Below are positions 16,695-25,517 of a DNA stretch of 64,000 nt, in pieces. The notes under the pieces are model-generated. The model saw only the letters and a program-made list of their open reading frames with translations. It searched no databases and was not told where the DNA came from. Each line of letters starts with the position of its first letter. The first letter of the stretch is position 1. Made by a program: the position numbers and the translations under genes. This stretch comes from Arthrobacter sp. MSA 4-2 (GTDB taxonomy: Bacteria > Actinomycetota > Actinomycetes > Actinomycetales > Micrococcaceae): assembly GCF_016405885.1 (NCBI RefSeq), contig NZ_JAEKGC010000012.1, forward strand, positions 1 through 64,000. The letters are read 5' to 3'.

Positions 16695-17672
16695 TCAGCG
16701 GGCGTACACGGTTCCGGCGCGGCCGGCGGCCCGCCGCAGCCGCCCCGCGAGCTCGGCGGCCCGTACCCTCATGGCCTCGGGCTCCAGAATCTCAAACTCG
16801 ACATCGAGGGAGGCCAGCTGCATCAGGGGGTAGTCGAGCGAATCGAAGCCCGCCCGAAGGATCGTGGCGTCGGGGCCGTCGCTGGTCAGCTCGGCGATCT
16901 CCGCCGGAATCCGCTGTTCAATCTCCCGGATCCCCGCCGAGAGGCGGATGACGGCGTCGTAGCTGTAGGGGGAGCGGGTGATCGACTTCTGCACATACCG
17001 GGCCAGGTCCGTCGCCGGCAGCGGCCGGCCCGTGAACCGCGCGCGGGGGGAGGGGATGCTCCGGCAGCGGTCCACCCGGAACGTGCGCCAGTCCTCCCGG
17101 ACCGTGTCCCAGGCCACCAGGTACCAGCGCCGCCCGGTGTCCACGAGCCGGTACGGTTCGGCGAGGCGGCGGGAGGATTCGCCGTCGTGCCGCTCATAGC
17201 GGAAGGCCACGATACGGCGTTCCGTGATTGCGGCCGACAGGGCTGTCAGGACCGCAGGATCGACCGGGGTGCTGGGCGCGGCCATGCGGGTCACCGCCGA
17301 CCGCAGTCCGGAAAAGCGGGGCCGCAGCCGCGCGGGCAGCACCTGTTCCAGCTTGGTGAGCGCCCGCACCGAGGCTTCCCCAACGCCGGCCACGGGGCTG
17401 GCGGTGACGGCGGTCAGCCCGATCGCCACGGCGAGGGCCTCGTCATCATCGAGCAGCAGCGGCGGAAGCTGCGCCCCGGCACCGAGCTGATAGCCGCCGG
17501 CGATACCCGGCGACGCCGAAATGGGGTAGCCAAGGGTGCGCAGCTTGCCGATGTCCCGGCGCACCGTCCGCTCGGTCACCTCCATGCGCTGGGCGAGGGC
17601 GGGGCCCGTCCACTCCCTGCGCATCTGCAGGAGGGAGAGCAGGTGGAGGAGGCGGGCCGAGGTTTCCAGCAT
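16695..17672 (-). CDS. WYL-domain transcriptional regulator (YafY/DeoR-like helix-turn-helix)
   Basis: 325 residues from ATG 17672 (MLETSARLLHLLSLLQMR). An N-terminal winged helix (about 1-65; WTGPALAQRMEVTERTVRRDI) is followed by a middle WYL domain (about 135-215; RRWYLVAWD, FRVDRC) and a WCX C-terminal region. WYL domains bind nucleic acid or small ligands. The gene is divergent from a DJ-1/DinB pair, and a perfect 8-bp palindrome (17694-17712) overlaps the predicted -35 regions of both promoters. It is therefore probably the local repressor or activator. An in-frame extension to 17714 would run through that operator and is rejected. Confidence 0.88.
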   Translation of the reverse strand: MLETSARLLHLLSLLQMRREWTGPALAQRMEVTERTVRRDIGKLRTLGYPISASPGIAGGYQLGAGAQLPPLLLDDDEALAVAIGLTAVTASPVAGVGEASVRALTKLEQVLPARLRPRFSGLRSAVTRMAAPSTPVDPAVLTALSAAITERRIVAFRYERHDGESSRRLAEPYRLVDTGRRWYLVAWDTVREDWRTFRVDRCRSIPSPRARFTGRPLPATDLARYVQKSITRSPYSYDAVIRLSAGIREIEQRIPAEIAELTSDGPDATILRAGFDSLDYPLMQLASLDVEFEILEPEAMRVRAAELAGRLRRAAGRAGTVYAR

Positions 17673-17678
17673 GAACCC

Positions 17679-17684
17679 AAAATA
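17679..17684 (-). promoter_or_regulatory. -10 element TATTTT of the WYL regulator gene, probably leaderless
   Basis: On the minus strand TATTTT is followed by 6 bases and the start codon at 17672. The palindromic operator lies about where the -35 should be. Confidence 0.5.
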
Positions 17685-17693
17685 CCGCGGACC

Positions 17694-17712
17694 GAGGACA
17701 GAACCTGTCCTC
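17694..17712. promoter_or_regulatory. Palindromic operator between the WYL regulator and DJ-1 genes
   Basis: GAGGACAG (17694-17701), AAC, CTGTCCTC (17705-17712) is a perfect 8-bp inverted repeat with a 3-base centre. It covers the expected -35 positions of both divergent promoters (TATTTT for the regulator; TAGGCT at 17722-17727 for the DJ-1 gene). It is the obvious binding site for the adjacent regulator; that assignment is inferred. Confidence 0.6.
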
Positions 17713-17784
17713 ATCGCTTTTTAGGCTGGGGGAAGATTCACACCGGGTGGCCTGCGCCGCAGGCCCACGACTCTAGGAGACGCC

Positions 17785-18414
17785 ATGGGCTCACCATTGA
17801 ACGTTCTGCTGTACCTTCCCGAGGGGATGGCCGACTGGGAGGTCGGGTATGCGTCCGCGGAACTCTCCGGCGGACAGTTCCTGCGCCCGGAGCGGCAGGT
17901 GTCCCTCTCCACCGCATCCGCCGGCGGCGGCCCGATCCGCACCATGGGCGGCATGACGGTCGTCCCGGACACGGCGCTCGCCGACACCCCAGGCGAGCAG
18001 ATCGACGCGCTGATCCTGCCCGGCGGGACGAGCTGGGACTCCGCCGCCAACGCCGACGTGCTCGACCTCGCCGCGCGGCTGAAGGACCGGGGTGCCCCCG
18101 TAGCGGCCATCTGCGGCGCCGTCGATGCCCTGGCCGGCGCGGGGCTGCTCAACGACGTCGCGCACACCGGCAACAGCGCCGACTCCCTCGCGTCCCACGA
18201 GGGGTACTCGGGGTCCGCACTGTACCGGGAGGAACTCACCGTGAGCGACGGCGGGGTCGTCACCGCGGGGTCCTGGGCACCCGTGGAGTTCGCCGCCGAA
18301 ATCTTTCGCACGCTCGACGTGATGGACGAGGAAATCCTCGGAAGCTGGCTGCTGTTCTGGGGAAAGCGCGATGTCCGCGGGATCTACCAGCTGATGGAGG
18401 CGCAGGCCGAATGA
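17785..18414 (+). CDS. DJ-1/PfpI family protein (class I glutamine amidotransferase-like)
   Basis: 209 residues with start ATG 17785 after AGGAG. The DJ-1 fold carries the nucleophile elbow AAICGAVDAL with Cys110 and an acidic partner Glu19 (MADWEVGYA). These proteins act as stress-related glyoxalases, deglycase-like enzymes or chaperones; the exact activity is not predictable. It overlaps the DinB gene by 4 bases, so the two are co-expressed and presumably under the divergent WYL regulator. Confidence 0.88.
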   Translation: MGSPLNVLLYLPEGMADWEVGYASAELSGGQFLRPERQVSLSTASAGGGPIRTMGGMTVVPDTALADTPGEQIDALILPGGTSWDSAANADVLDLAARLKDRGAPVAAICGAVDALAGAGLLNDVAHTGNSADSLASHEGYSGSALYREELTVSDGGVVTAGSWAPVEFAAEIFRTLDVMDEEILGSWLLFWGKRDVRGIYQLMEAQAE

Positions 18415-18971
18415 GCACCGCCGGAGAACTCGCCGAGCAGCTCTCCTGGCACTGGGAGAACCAGGCGCGGCCGCGGCTCGAGGGGCTGACCGACGCCGAG
18501 TACTTCTGGGAACCCGTACCCGGCTGCTGGAGCCTTCGTCCGCGGGAGGAGGCGCGCGCGCCGGTCGCCGCGGGCGTAGGACGGTTCGTCCTCGAGTACG
18601 CGGTTCCGGCGCCCGAGCCCGCCCCGGTCACCACCATCGCCTGGCGGCTGTGCCACCTGATCGTGGGTGTGCTGGGGGAGCGGGTCGGCTCGCACTTCGG
18701 CGGGGAACCGATCACCTACCGCGGTTTCGACTACCCGGAAACCGCCGAGGCCGCCCTGGCGCGCCTCGACGGGCTTTACGGGCAGTGGATCGGTGCCGTG
18801 TCGGGCCTCAGCGGGGAGGAACTCGCCCGCCCCGTCGGTCCCGCCGAGGGCCCGTTCGCCGAGTACCCGATGTCGGCCCTGGTGCTCCATATCAACCGGG
18901 AGATGATCCACCACCTCGCGGAGGTCGCCCTGCTGCGCGACCTGTACCGCGACGGCCCGGCAAAGGAGTAA
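18411..18971 (+). CDS. DinB family protein (four-helix metal-binding fold)
   Basis: 186 residues from ATG 18411 (ATGA overlap with the DJ-1 gene). It starts with a helix LAEQLSWHWENQARPRLEGL and carries the spaced histidines of the DinB/YfiT fold (WRLCHLIVG near 80; INREMIHHLAEV near the end). Relatives include thiol transferases using mycothiol or bacillithiol and uncharacterised stress proteins; mycothiol use would fit an actinobacterium but is inferred. It ends just before a strong bidirectional terminator. Confidence 0.85.
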   Translation: MSTAGELAEQLSWHWENQARPRLEGLTDAEYFWEPVPGCWSLRPREEARAPVAAGVGRFVLEYAVPAPEPAPVTTIAWRLCHLIVGVLGERVGSHFGGEPITYRGFDYPETAEAALARLDGLYGQWIGAVSGLSGEELARPVGPAEGPFAEYPMSALVLHINREMIHHLAEVALLRDLYRDGPAKE

Positions 18972-18999
18972 GGGCGCAAGGGCGCACCGGGGGAAAACA

Positions 19000-19031
19000 A
19001 AGCGCCGCCGTCCCGAAGGACGGCGGCGCTT
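19000..19031. terminator. Bidirectional terminator between the DinB gene and tRNA-Arg
   Basis: A perfect 14-bp stem (AAGCGCCGCCGTCC 19000-19013 with 19018-19031) and CGAA loop. On the minus strand it is followed by TTGTTTTCCC, a real T-run, so it ends the tRNA transcript as well as the plus-strand operon. Confidence 0.9.
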
Positions 19032-19060
19032 GAATGCCGGTTTTTCCACCCGGCCGGTGG

Positions 19061-19133
19061 TGCCCTCGATAGGATTCGAACCTACGACCTTCTGCTCCGG
19101 AGGCAGACGCTCTATCCCCTGAGCTACGAAGGC
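19061..19133 (-). tRNA. tRNA-Arg (anticodon CCG)
   Basis: 73 bases fold into a full cloverleaf on the minus strand: acceptor GCCTTCG with CGAGGGC, D arm GCTC/GAGC, anticodon arm TCTGC/GCAGA with loop CTCCGGA, and T arm around TTCGAAT. The anticodon CCG (19098-19100) reads CGG. The discriminator base is A, and CCA is encoded directly after it (19058-19060). Confidence 0.97.
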
Positions 19134-19231
19134 ATGGGACGGTTTTTCTCCGTCTCCGTAAGGGACTTAATGAGCTTAGCAGGTGCACTCGGCGGAGTGG
19201 AAACGCGCGGTTCCCCGGCGCGCGGACGGGG

Positions 19232-20749
19232 CTAGTAGCCGAGGAACGCGTCGGTGGTGACCCTGCCTCCGCCGGCCTTCCGCACCGCGGCGCGCAGGTG
19301 CGAAATGATCAGCGGCGAGCCCGAGACGTAGACCCGCCGGGAGGCCAGGTCGGGCACCTCGGCGGACAGCTGTTCCGCGCTCGGGTAGCCCGCCCCGGCG
19401 TAGCGCCAGCGCGCCGGCAGGCTGACGCCGTCGTCGGCCGGGTCGTGCGGGGCGAAGAGGATGACGGGCGTGCCGAGCTCCGCGAGCTCCTCCCGGTAGG
19501 CGATCTCGTCCGCCGACCGCACCACGTACACCAGCACGACGTCGCGGTCCTGGCCGCGCCGGGCCACGTCGCGGAGCTGGCTGATGAACGGGGTGATGCC
19601 GATCCCGCCCGCCGCGAGCAGCAGCGGAACCGATGGGTCCTTCGGCAGCCGGAAGTCTCCGCCGACCAGGGTGCCGGTCACCATGGCGCCTGACTTCAGG
19701 CCCAGCAGCGCCTTTTTGAAGCTGCTTCCCGGTTCGCTGACGCGCAGCCCGAAGCTGAGGGTGTCCCGGTCCTGCGGGGCGGAGGTGATGCTGAAGACGC
19801 GCCGGGAGCCGCGCCCGTCGGTGCGTTCGTGCGGCAGGTTCAGCTCCATGTACTGGCCCGCCTCGAACCGCACCGGGTGCGACGGGGCGAACACCAGCTC
19901 CGAACTCGTCGGGGTGAGGTCCCGGCGGGCGGTGAACCTCAGGCGGACGCTGCGCCGCTGCCCCATGAGGAAGGCGACGGCGTTGCCGATGACGAGCGCG
20001 AATTCCGGCCCGAGGAACACCGGGCCGAGCGAGGGCTGGGCGGCGAAGACGAGGGCGACGACGGCGGCGGTGACGAGCTGCTGCCAGCGCAGCGGCGGCA
20101 GGGTGAGCGGTTCGGTCAGCATGAACCCGACGAGGAAGAGCACCGGGTAGGAGACCAGGACCAGCTGCACTGCGGCCAGCGGCGCAAGTCCGCCCGCGGC
20201 CAGGCCCGCGACGAGGATGCCGGCGCTCAGCACCACGAAGACGGCGCCCATGATGAGCTTGCGCGTCCGGTACAGGAGCACAAGGGTGCCTACCAGCACG
20301 AAGGGGAGCAGGTAAGGGTTCGCTACCCACCAGCCGGCTGCGGACAGTCCGAACAGCGTCGCGACAACGGCGCCGGCGGCCGCCGGGTTGAAGATGTGCC
20401 GGCCGCGGACCGCGAGGAGGAATTTCGAGGCCGCGGCGGCGAACCCGGCGACGGCGATACCGCCGAGCCCGGGCCCGTCCAGGGTGGGGAACATGATGAA
20501 GAACAGGATGAAGCCGGTGATCAGCGCCGACTCATTGTGCGGGCGCATCCGCAGAATCATCGCCATGATCCGGGTGCCGCCCCAGGTGGAGACCAGGGCG
20601 GTGGCCAGGGTGGCGGTGAGCTCCGCGGGGCGGAAGGCGAGCAGTCCCGCGGCCGAGAAGCCCAGCGAGGCCACAGTGAGCAGGATCAGGAGGGAGAGGG
20701 TCAGCCGGTACATCGAGATCCGGCCCAGCAGCTGGTCGATACCGTTCAT
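19232..20749 (-). CDS. RnfD/NqrB-like membrane protein fused to a ferredoxin-NADP reductase-type flavoprotein domain
   Basis: 505 residues from ATG 20749; the frame stays open upstream through the neighbouring gene and is rejected there. The first half (about 1-255) has about nine membrane helices and the RnfD/NqrB signature FNPAAAGAV. The second half is an FR-type FAD domain (about 265-365; GQYMELNL, then RRVFSITSAP) and an NAD(P)-binding domain (GGIGITPFISQL, terminal DAFLGY). It would move electrons from NAD(P)H through FAD into the membrane. It overlaps apbE by 4 bases and is co-transcribed with an FMN-binding lipoprotein, so the three form one redox chain to the outer face of the membrane. 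Confidence 0.82.
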   Translation of the reverse strand: MNGIDQLLGRISMYRLTLSLLILLTVASLGFSAAGLLAFRPAELTATLATALVSTWGGTRIMAMILRMRPHNESALITGFILFFIMFPTLDGPGLGGIAVAGFAAAASKFLLAVRGRHIFNPAAAGAVVATLFGLSAAGWWVANPYLLPFVLVGTLVLLYRTRKLIMGAVFVVLSAGILVAGLAAGGLAPLAAVQLVLVSYPVLFLVGFMLTEPLTLPPLRWQQLVTAAVVALVFAAQPSLGPVFLGPEFALVIGNAVAFLMGQRRSVRLRFTARRDLTPTSSELVFAPSHPVRFEAGQYMELNLPHERTDGRGSRRVFSITSAPQDRDTLSFGLRVSEPGSSFKKALLGLKSGAMVTGTLVGGDFRLPKDPSVPLLLAAGGIGITPFISQLRDVARRGQDRDVVLVYVVRSADEIAYREELAELGTPVILFAPHDPADDGVSLPARWRYAGAGYPSAEQLSAEVPDLASRRVYVSGSPLIISHLRAAVRKAGGGRVTTDAFLGY

Positions 20750-21615
20750 GGGGTGAACAGTGCTCCGTTCAGGGTCGGGGAAAAGCGGGCGTGCCCGTCG
20801 GAGAACACCTGCACGAAATCGAAGGCGAATTCCGCGGCCAGCACTTCGGGTTCGGCGAGGAACAGTGCCGTGGCCAGGGCATCGGCGGTCATGGTGTCCG
20901 CCGCGAGGACCCAGGTCGCCACCACGGTCGAGACGCTGGTGCCGGTGCGGGCGTCGATCACGTGGTGGAGGCCGTCGCCCCAGGCCCTGCGGTTCGAGGC
21001 GGAGGCGCACAGCGCCCGGCCGTGGAGCTGCACGGTGCCGATTGCCCGCGCGGGATCATAGGGATGTTCGAGCCCCACGGTGAGGGCCGTGGCGCCCGTG
21101 TGGAGCATATCGCCGCTGGCGTCGACGAGGAATTCGGTATGGCCCGCGTCGGTGAGCAGCCCGCCCACGAGGTCGACGAGCTGGCCTTTTCCGGCGGCGC
21201 CGACGTCGAGGGTGACGGGCCCGTGCGCCGTGACGACCGGGCCCTCCCAGTCGAGTGCCTCATCCCAGACCCGGGCAGGGGCGGGCGGGCCCTTGGGGGT
21301 GAAGCTGTAGAGAGCGTCGTAGCCCTGGTGCTCGAGGACGGACCCGACCAGGGGTGACATCGAGCCGTTCGTGAGCCGGTACAGCTTTTGGTACAGCCGG
21401 CCCAGCGCCGCGCCGTGTGCGGGAAGCGCGAGCCGCCCGCCGCCGGCGGCGAGGGCGGCCACCGCGGAGTCGGGGCGGAAGCGCGAATACAGGGCGTCGT
21501 AGTCCTCAATGAGTCCGGCGATGGCGGCCCGGACCTCTGGCTCCAGCGCAACGGCAGTGTCGATCTGCCAGCGGGTCCCGATGGCCTCGAAGATGAAGCT
21601 GCCCCCGACCGCCAT
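20746..21615 (-). CDS. apbE: FAD:protein FMN transferase ApbE
   Basis: 289 residues, slightly shorter than typical ApbE (about 320-350), without a lipoprotein signal, so the enzyme may act from the cytoplasm. Family motifs are visible: DYDALYSRFRPDSAV, LDVGAAGKGQLVD, VDASGDM, HHVIDARTG and the Mg-binding AADTMTADALATALF. ApbE moves FMN from FAD onto a Thr or Ser of target proteins. The target is probably the lipoprotein encoded 3 bases upstream; the fused membrane reductase follows with a 4-base overlap. Confidence 0.92.
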   Translation of the reverse strand: MAVGGSFIFEAIGTRWQIDTAVALEPEVRAAIAGLIEDYDALYSRFRPDSAVAALAAGGGRLALPAHGAALGRLYQKLYRLTNGSMSPLVGSVLEHQGYDALYSFTPKGPPAPARVWDEALDWEGPVVTAHGPVTLDVGAAGKGQLVDLVGGLLTDAGHTEFLVDASGDMLHTGATALTVGLEHPYDPARAIGTVQLHGRALCASASNRRAWGDGLHHVIDARTGTSVSTVVATWVLAADTMTADALATALFLAEPEVLAAEFAFDFVQVFSDGHARFSPTLNGALFTP

Positions 21616-21618
21616 GAA

Positions 21619-22155
21619 CTAGAGCTTGGCTTCGCTCTTGATTCGATCCGTCGCCTCGGCGAAGCCACCGCTGGTGAGGGAGGACCCGGCCACCTTGTCG
21701 ACCTTCAGCTCGTCGAGCTTCTTGCCGACGATCTCCTCCTGGATGCCGCCGCTGAAACGCTCCTGGTACAGCTTGGCCGTGGGGTTGGACGGCATCGGCT
21801 CGGTGGTCACCGCCGTCACGACGTCCTTCTCCAGGGTCAGGGTCACCCCGATCTCCTCGGTGCCGCCGGGGGAGACATACGAGCCGACCTGGGTGAAGTC
21901 GCCGTCCTCGTACGCCTGGTCGGACGCGGCGGGCGCCGCTTCGGTGGGCTCGGCGCTGGCCGGTGCCTCGGGTGCCGCGCTGCTGGCCGGGGCACTGCTC
22001 GCGCCCTCCCCTGCGGGTTCCGAGCCCGGCGAGGGGGCCGTTCCGGCGCAGCCCGCCACACCCAGGAGCGACGCCGCCGCCAGTGCGTGGAGCATGCGCT
22101 TCCCGGTGATGCTGCGGGTGCGGGTGTCGGCGGGTCCGGCTTCGAGGTCTTTCAC
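21619..22155 (-). CDS. FMN-binding domain lipoprotein (ApbE substrate)
   Basis: 178 residues from GTG 22155 with ribosome site AAGGAGA; an internal ATG 20 codons later is the alternative. A lipoprotein signal ends in LLGVAGC (Cys36), followed by an Ala/Ser/Pro/Glu-rich linker (about 37-80) and an FMN-binding domain (about 82-178). The flavinylation motif normally reads D-x-x-S-G-A-T-x-T-S; here it is D153-K-V-A-G-S-S159-L-T-S, so the flavin would be carried on Ser159. It is expected to relay electrons outside the membrane. Confidence 0.85.
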   Translation of the reverse strand: MKDLEAGPADTRTRSITGKRMLHALAAASLLGVAGCAGTAPSPGSEPAGEGASSAPASSAAPEAPASAEPTEAAPAASDQAYEDGDFTQVGSYVSPGGTEEIGVTLTLEKDVVTAVTTEPMPSNPTAKLYQERFSGGIQEEIVGKKLDELKVDKVAGSSLTSGGFAEATDRIKSEAKL

Positions 22156-22368
22156 GGCGGTTCTCTCCTTGACGGTAGGGCCCGGGGATCGCCCGGCTGG
22201 TTGTGCCGGGCGGACACTGGTAACTCAACAATTGTGCAGCAGCCCGGCGGGGAACAACCCGGCTGACCTGTATTCGTTCCCGGAGGGGGTCCGGATGGCG
22301 TCCGGAGGCCCAATGCTGCCCCGGCTGTCCCACCCGTCACACAAAACGGCAGCCGCGGCGCACGCCGT

Positions 22369-22374
22369 TATGCT
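22369..22374 (+). promoter_or_regulatory. -10 element TATGCT of argS, probably leaderless
   Basis: TATGCT is followed by 6 bases and the GTG start at 22381, with no ribosome site in between. It would drive the argS-lysA-hom-thrC-thrB operon. Confidence 0.55.
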
Positions 22375-22380
22375 GGACGG

Positions 22381-24030
22381 GTGACTCCTGAAGAACTCTC
22401 CTCCGCTATTTCCGCCTGCCTGAAGACCGCCGTCGCCGACGGGGAGTTCGACATCGAGCTCCCGGCGGAAGTGCGCGTCGAGCGGCCGAAGAACCGCGAG
22501 CACGGGGACTGGGCCACGAACATCGCCCTGCAGCTGTCCAAGAAGGCCGGCATGAACCCCCGCGAGTTCGCCGGGATCCTCAAGAACCGCCTCGAGGCGA
22601 TCGACGGCGTCGCCTCGGTGGACATCGCCGGACCGGGCTTCCTCAACATCACCCTCGACGCCGGAGCCGCCGGCGAACTCGCCCGCACCATCGTCGAGGC
22701 GGGCCCCGCCTACGGGACGAACACCACCCTTGCCGGCCGCAGGATCAACCTCGAGTTTGTCTCGGCCAACCCGACCGGGCCGATCCACATCGGCGGCACC
22801 CGCTGGGCGGCCGTGGGCGATGCGCTGGCGCGCATCCTTCAGTCGCAGGGCGCCGACGTCACCCGCGAGTACTACTTCAACGACCACGGGGCGCAGATCG
22901 ACCGTTTCGCCCGCTCCCTCTACGCCAGCGCGCTGGGCCAGCCGGCGCCCGAGGACGGCTATGGCGGGGACTACATCGTCGACATCGCCAACCGGGTGCT
23001 CGCGAAGGACCCCTCGATTCCGTCCCTGGACGAGGCCGACGCGCTCGAGCAGTTCCGCGCCATCGGCGTGGACCTCATGTTCGGCGACATCAAGAAGTCA
23101 CTCCACGAGTTCGGCGTCGACTTCGACGTCTACTTCCACGAGCACTCCCTGTTCGAGAACAACTTCGTCGAGGGCCTGCTCGAGCAGCTCAAGGGCTCGG
23201 GCAACCTCTTCTTCGAGGACGGCGCCTGGTGGCTGAAGTCGACCGACTTCGGCGACGACCGCGACCGCGTCGTCATCCGCTCCGACGGCACGCCCGCCTA
23301 CATCGCCGGCGACATCGGCTACATGGTGAGCAAGCGCCAGCGCGGGTTCGACCTGAACATCATCATGCTCGGCGCCGACCACCACGGCTACGTGGCCCGG
23401 CTCAAGGCCGCCGCCGCGGCGCTCGGCGACGATCCCGACACCATCGAGGTGATGATCGGCCAGCTCGTGAACCTGGTGAAGGACGGCACGCCCGTGCGGA
23501 TGTCCAAGCGTGCCGGAACGGTCGTCTCTTTGGAGGACCTCGTCGAGGCGGTGGGCGTCGACGCCGCCCGCTACACCCTCGCGCGGTTCTCGGCCGATTC
23601 GAACATCGACATTGACCTCGACCTGCTGACCAAGCGCAGCAACGAGAACCCCGTCTTCTACGTCCAGTACGCCCACGCCCGCACCCACGCCGTGGAGCGC
23701 AACGCCGTCTCCGCCGGTGTCGACACGAGCAGCTTCGACGCCTCGACCCTGGGCCACCCCACCGAGGGCGAGCTCCTGGCCGCCCTCGGACAGTTCCCCG
23801 GCGTGGTGGCGCAGGCTGCGGCCTTCCGGGAGCCGCACCGCGTCGCCCGCCACCTCGAGGTCATCGCCGGCACCTACCACCGCTGGTACGACGCCTGCCG
23901 CATCGCGCCCATCGGCGGGGAGCCCGTCGAGGAGGTCCACCGCAGCCGGCTCTGGCTGAACAACGCCACCCAGCAGGTGCTTGCGAACGGACTGTCGCTG
24001 CTCGGCGTCTCCGCCCCGGAAAGGATGTAG
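22381..24030 (+). CDS. argS: Arginyl-tRNA synthetase
   Basis: 549 residues, class Ia synthetase of normal length. An N-terminal Add1 domain (about 1-90) is followed by the HIGH-type motif HIGG (136-139 in [14 protein letters not shown]), the catalytic core, and MSKRAG in place of KMSKS (near 382). The DALR anticodon-binding domain fills the last 130 residues and ends SAPERM. It charges tRNA-Arg with arginine; a tRNA-Arg gene lies 3 kb away on the other strand. It heads a five-gene run with lysA, hom, thrC and thrB, a common actinobacterial arrangement. Confidence 0.97.
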   Translation: MTPEELSSAISACLKTAVADGEFDIELPAEVRVERPKNREHGDWATNIALQLSKKAGMNPREFAGILKNRLEAIDGVASVDIAGPGFLNITLDAGAAGELARTIVEAGPAYGTNTTLAGRRINLEFVSANPTGPIHIGGTRWAAVGDALARILQSQGADVTREYYFNDHGAQIDRFARSLYASALGQPAPEDGYGGDYIVDIANRVLAKDPSIPSLDEADALEQFRAIGVDLMFGDIKKSLHEFGVDFDVYFHEHSLFENNFVEGLLEQLKGSGNLFFEDGAWWLKSTDFGDDRDRVVIRSDGTPAYIAGDIGYMVSKRQRGFDLNIIMLGADHHGYVARLKAAAAALGDDPDTIEVMIGQLVNLVKDGTPVRMSKRAGTVVSLEDLVEAVGVDAARYTLARFSADSNIDIDLDLLTKRSNENPVFYVQYAHARTHAVERNAVSAGVDTSSFDASTLGHPTEGELLAALGQFPGVVAQAAAFREPHRVARHLEVIAGTYHRWYDACRIAPIGGEPVEEVHRSRLWLNNATQQVLANGLSLLGVSAPERM

Positions 24031-24032
24031 GC

Positions 24033-25517
24033 ATGGCGGCCGGATCACCCCTCGCCCCGGACTGGCTCACGGTCCCCGCCGACCCCGCCGCGCTGGAGCG
24101 CAAGCTGTGGGCCCGCGACGTGGCGCGCTCCGCCGACGGGGTGCTCGCCGTCGGCGGCGTGTCCGTCAAGGAGTTGGCCGCCGAGTTCGGCACGCCGCTG
24201 TTCGTGGTCTCGGAGGCCGACTTCCGCGCCCGCGCCGCCGGCTTCCGGGACGCGTTCCGTGCCGCCTTCGCCGCCATCGGCGGGGAAGTGGACGTCTACT
24301 ACGCCGGCAAGTCCTTCCTCTGCTCGGAGATCGCCCACTGGGTGTCCGAGGAGGGGCTGAACCTCGACACCTGCTCCGGCGGTGAGCTCGCCGTCGCCAT
24401 GCGCGCCGGGCTGCCCGGGGAGCGGCTGGGCCTTCACGGGAACAACAAGTCGGCCGCGGAGATCGGCCGGGCGCTGGACCTGGACCTTGGCCGGATCGTC
24501 GTCGACAGTCTCCAGGAGATCGCGATCGTCGGCGACCTGGCCGCGGCCCGCGGGGTGCGTGCCAACGTGCTGCTGCGCCTGACCCCGGGCGTCCACGCCT
24601 CCACCCACGAATTCATCGCCACCGCGCATGAGGACCAGAAGTTCGGCCTGTCCCTGGGCGCGGACCCCTTCGATGCCGAGGGCGCCTCCCCGGCCTCCCG
24701 CGCCGTCGACGCCGCGCTCGCCCACCCCGGCCTGCGCCTGCTCGGGGTCCACTGCCACATCGGCTCGCAGATCTTCGAGGCCGAAGGCTTCGAACTCGCC
24801 GCCCGCCGCCTGCTCGGCTTCCTGGCCGCCGTCCGGGACCGGCACGGCGTCGAACTTCCCGAACTCGACCTCGGCGGCGGCTACGGCATCGCCTACACCG
24901 AGGCCGACGAGCCGCGCGGACCGGAGGAGATCGCCGGGGCGATGGCCGCCGTCGTCGGCTCCACCTGCGCCGACCTTGGGCTCGCCGTCCCGCGGATCTC
25001 GATCGAGCCGGGGCGGGCGATCGTCGGCCCGTCGACCTTCACCCTCTACACCACCGGCACGACAAAGACGGTCCACGTCGACACCGTCCCGGCGGGGCCC
25101 GGGCAGCCGTCCACCGAGCCGCGGCGCTACGTCTCGGTCGACGGCGGAATGAGCGACAACGCCCGGCCCGTGCTCTACGACGCCGACTACTCCGCGGTGC
25201 TCGCCTCGCGCGTCTCCGGCGCCGACCCGGCGCTGTCCCGCGTCGTCGGCAAGCACTGCGAAAGCGGAGACATCGTGGTGCGCGATGTCTACCTTCCCGG
25301 CGACACCGGGGCGGGGGACCTGCTCGCCGTGCCCGGCACCGGTGCCTACTGCTGGGCGCTCTCGAGCAACTACAACTACCTCGGCCGCCCGCCGGTGGTG
25401 GCCGTCGCCGGCGGCACCGCCCGGCTGATCGTCCGCGGCGAGACCGAGGCGGACCTGCTGGCCCGCGACGTCCAGCGCGCCGCCACCCCAACCCCAGGAG
25501 CCCGATCCAGCGCATGA
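24033..25517 (+). CDS. lysA: Diaminopimelate decarboxylase
   Basis: 494 residues, fold type III PLP enzyme. The PLP lysine is K93 in YYAGKSFLCSEI; DLGGGYGIAY and IEPGRAIVG are the phosphate-binding segments and KHCESGDI carries the active-site cysteine from the partner subunit. It makes lysine from meso-diaminopimelate, the last step of lysine synthesis; the substrate is also the peptidoglycan cross-linker in many actinobacteria. It begins 2 bases after argS and overlaps hom by 4 bases. Confidence 0.96.
   Translation: MAAGSPLAPDWLTVPADPAALERKLWARDVARSADGVLAVGGVSVKELAAEFGTPLFVVSEADFRARAAGFRDAFRAAFAAIGGEVDVYYAGKSFLCSEIAHWVSEEGLNLDTCSGGELAVAMRAGLPGERLGLHGNNKSAAEIGRALDLDLGRIVVDSLQEIAIVGDLAAARGVRANVLLRLTPGVHASTHEFIATAHEDQKFGLSLGADPFDAEGASPASRAVDAALAHPGLRLLGVHCHIGSQIFEAEGFELAARRLLGFLAAVRDRHGVELPELDLGGGYGIAYTEADEPRGPEEIAGAMAAVVGSTCADLGLAVPRISIEPGRAIVGPSTFTLYTTGTTKTVHVDTVPAGPGQPSTEPRRYVSVDGGMSDNARPVLYDADYSAVLASRVSGADPALSRVVGKHCESGDIVVRDVYLPGDTGAGDLLAVPGTGAYCWALSSNYNYLGRPPVVAVAGGTARLIVRGETEADLLARDVQRAATPTPGARSSA

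Noticed and set aside
16575-18971. Single 798-codon plus-strand frame covering the WYL and DinB region
   Set aside because: Only the last 186 codons match a protein family (DinB); the rest is antisense to the WYL gene or a wrong frame of the DJ-1 gene.
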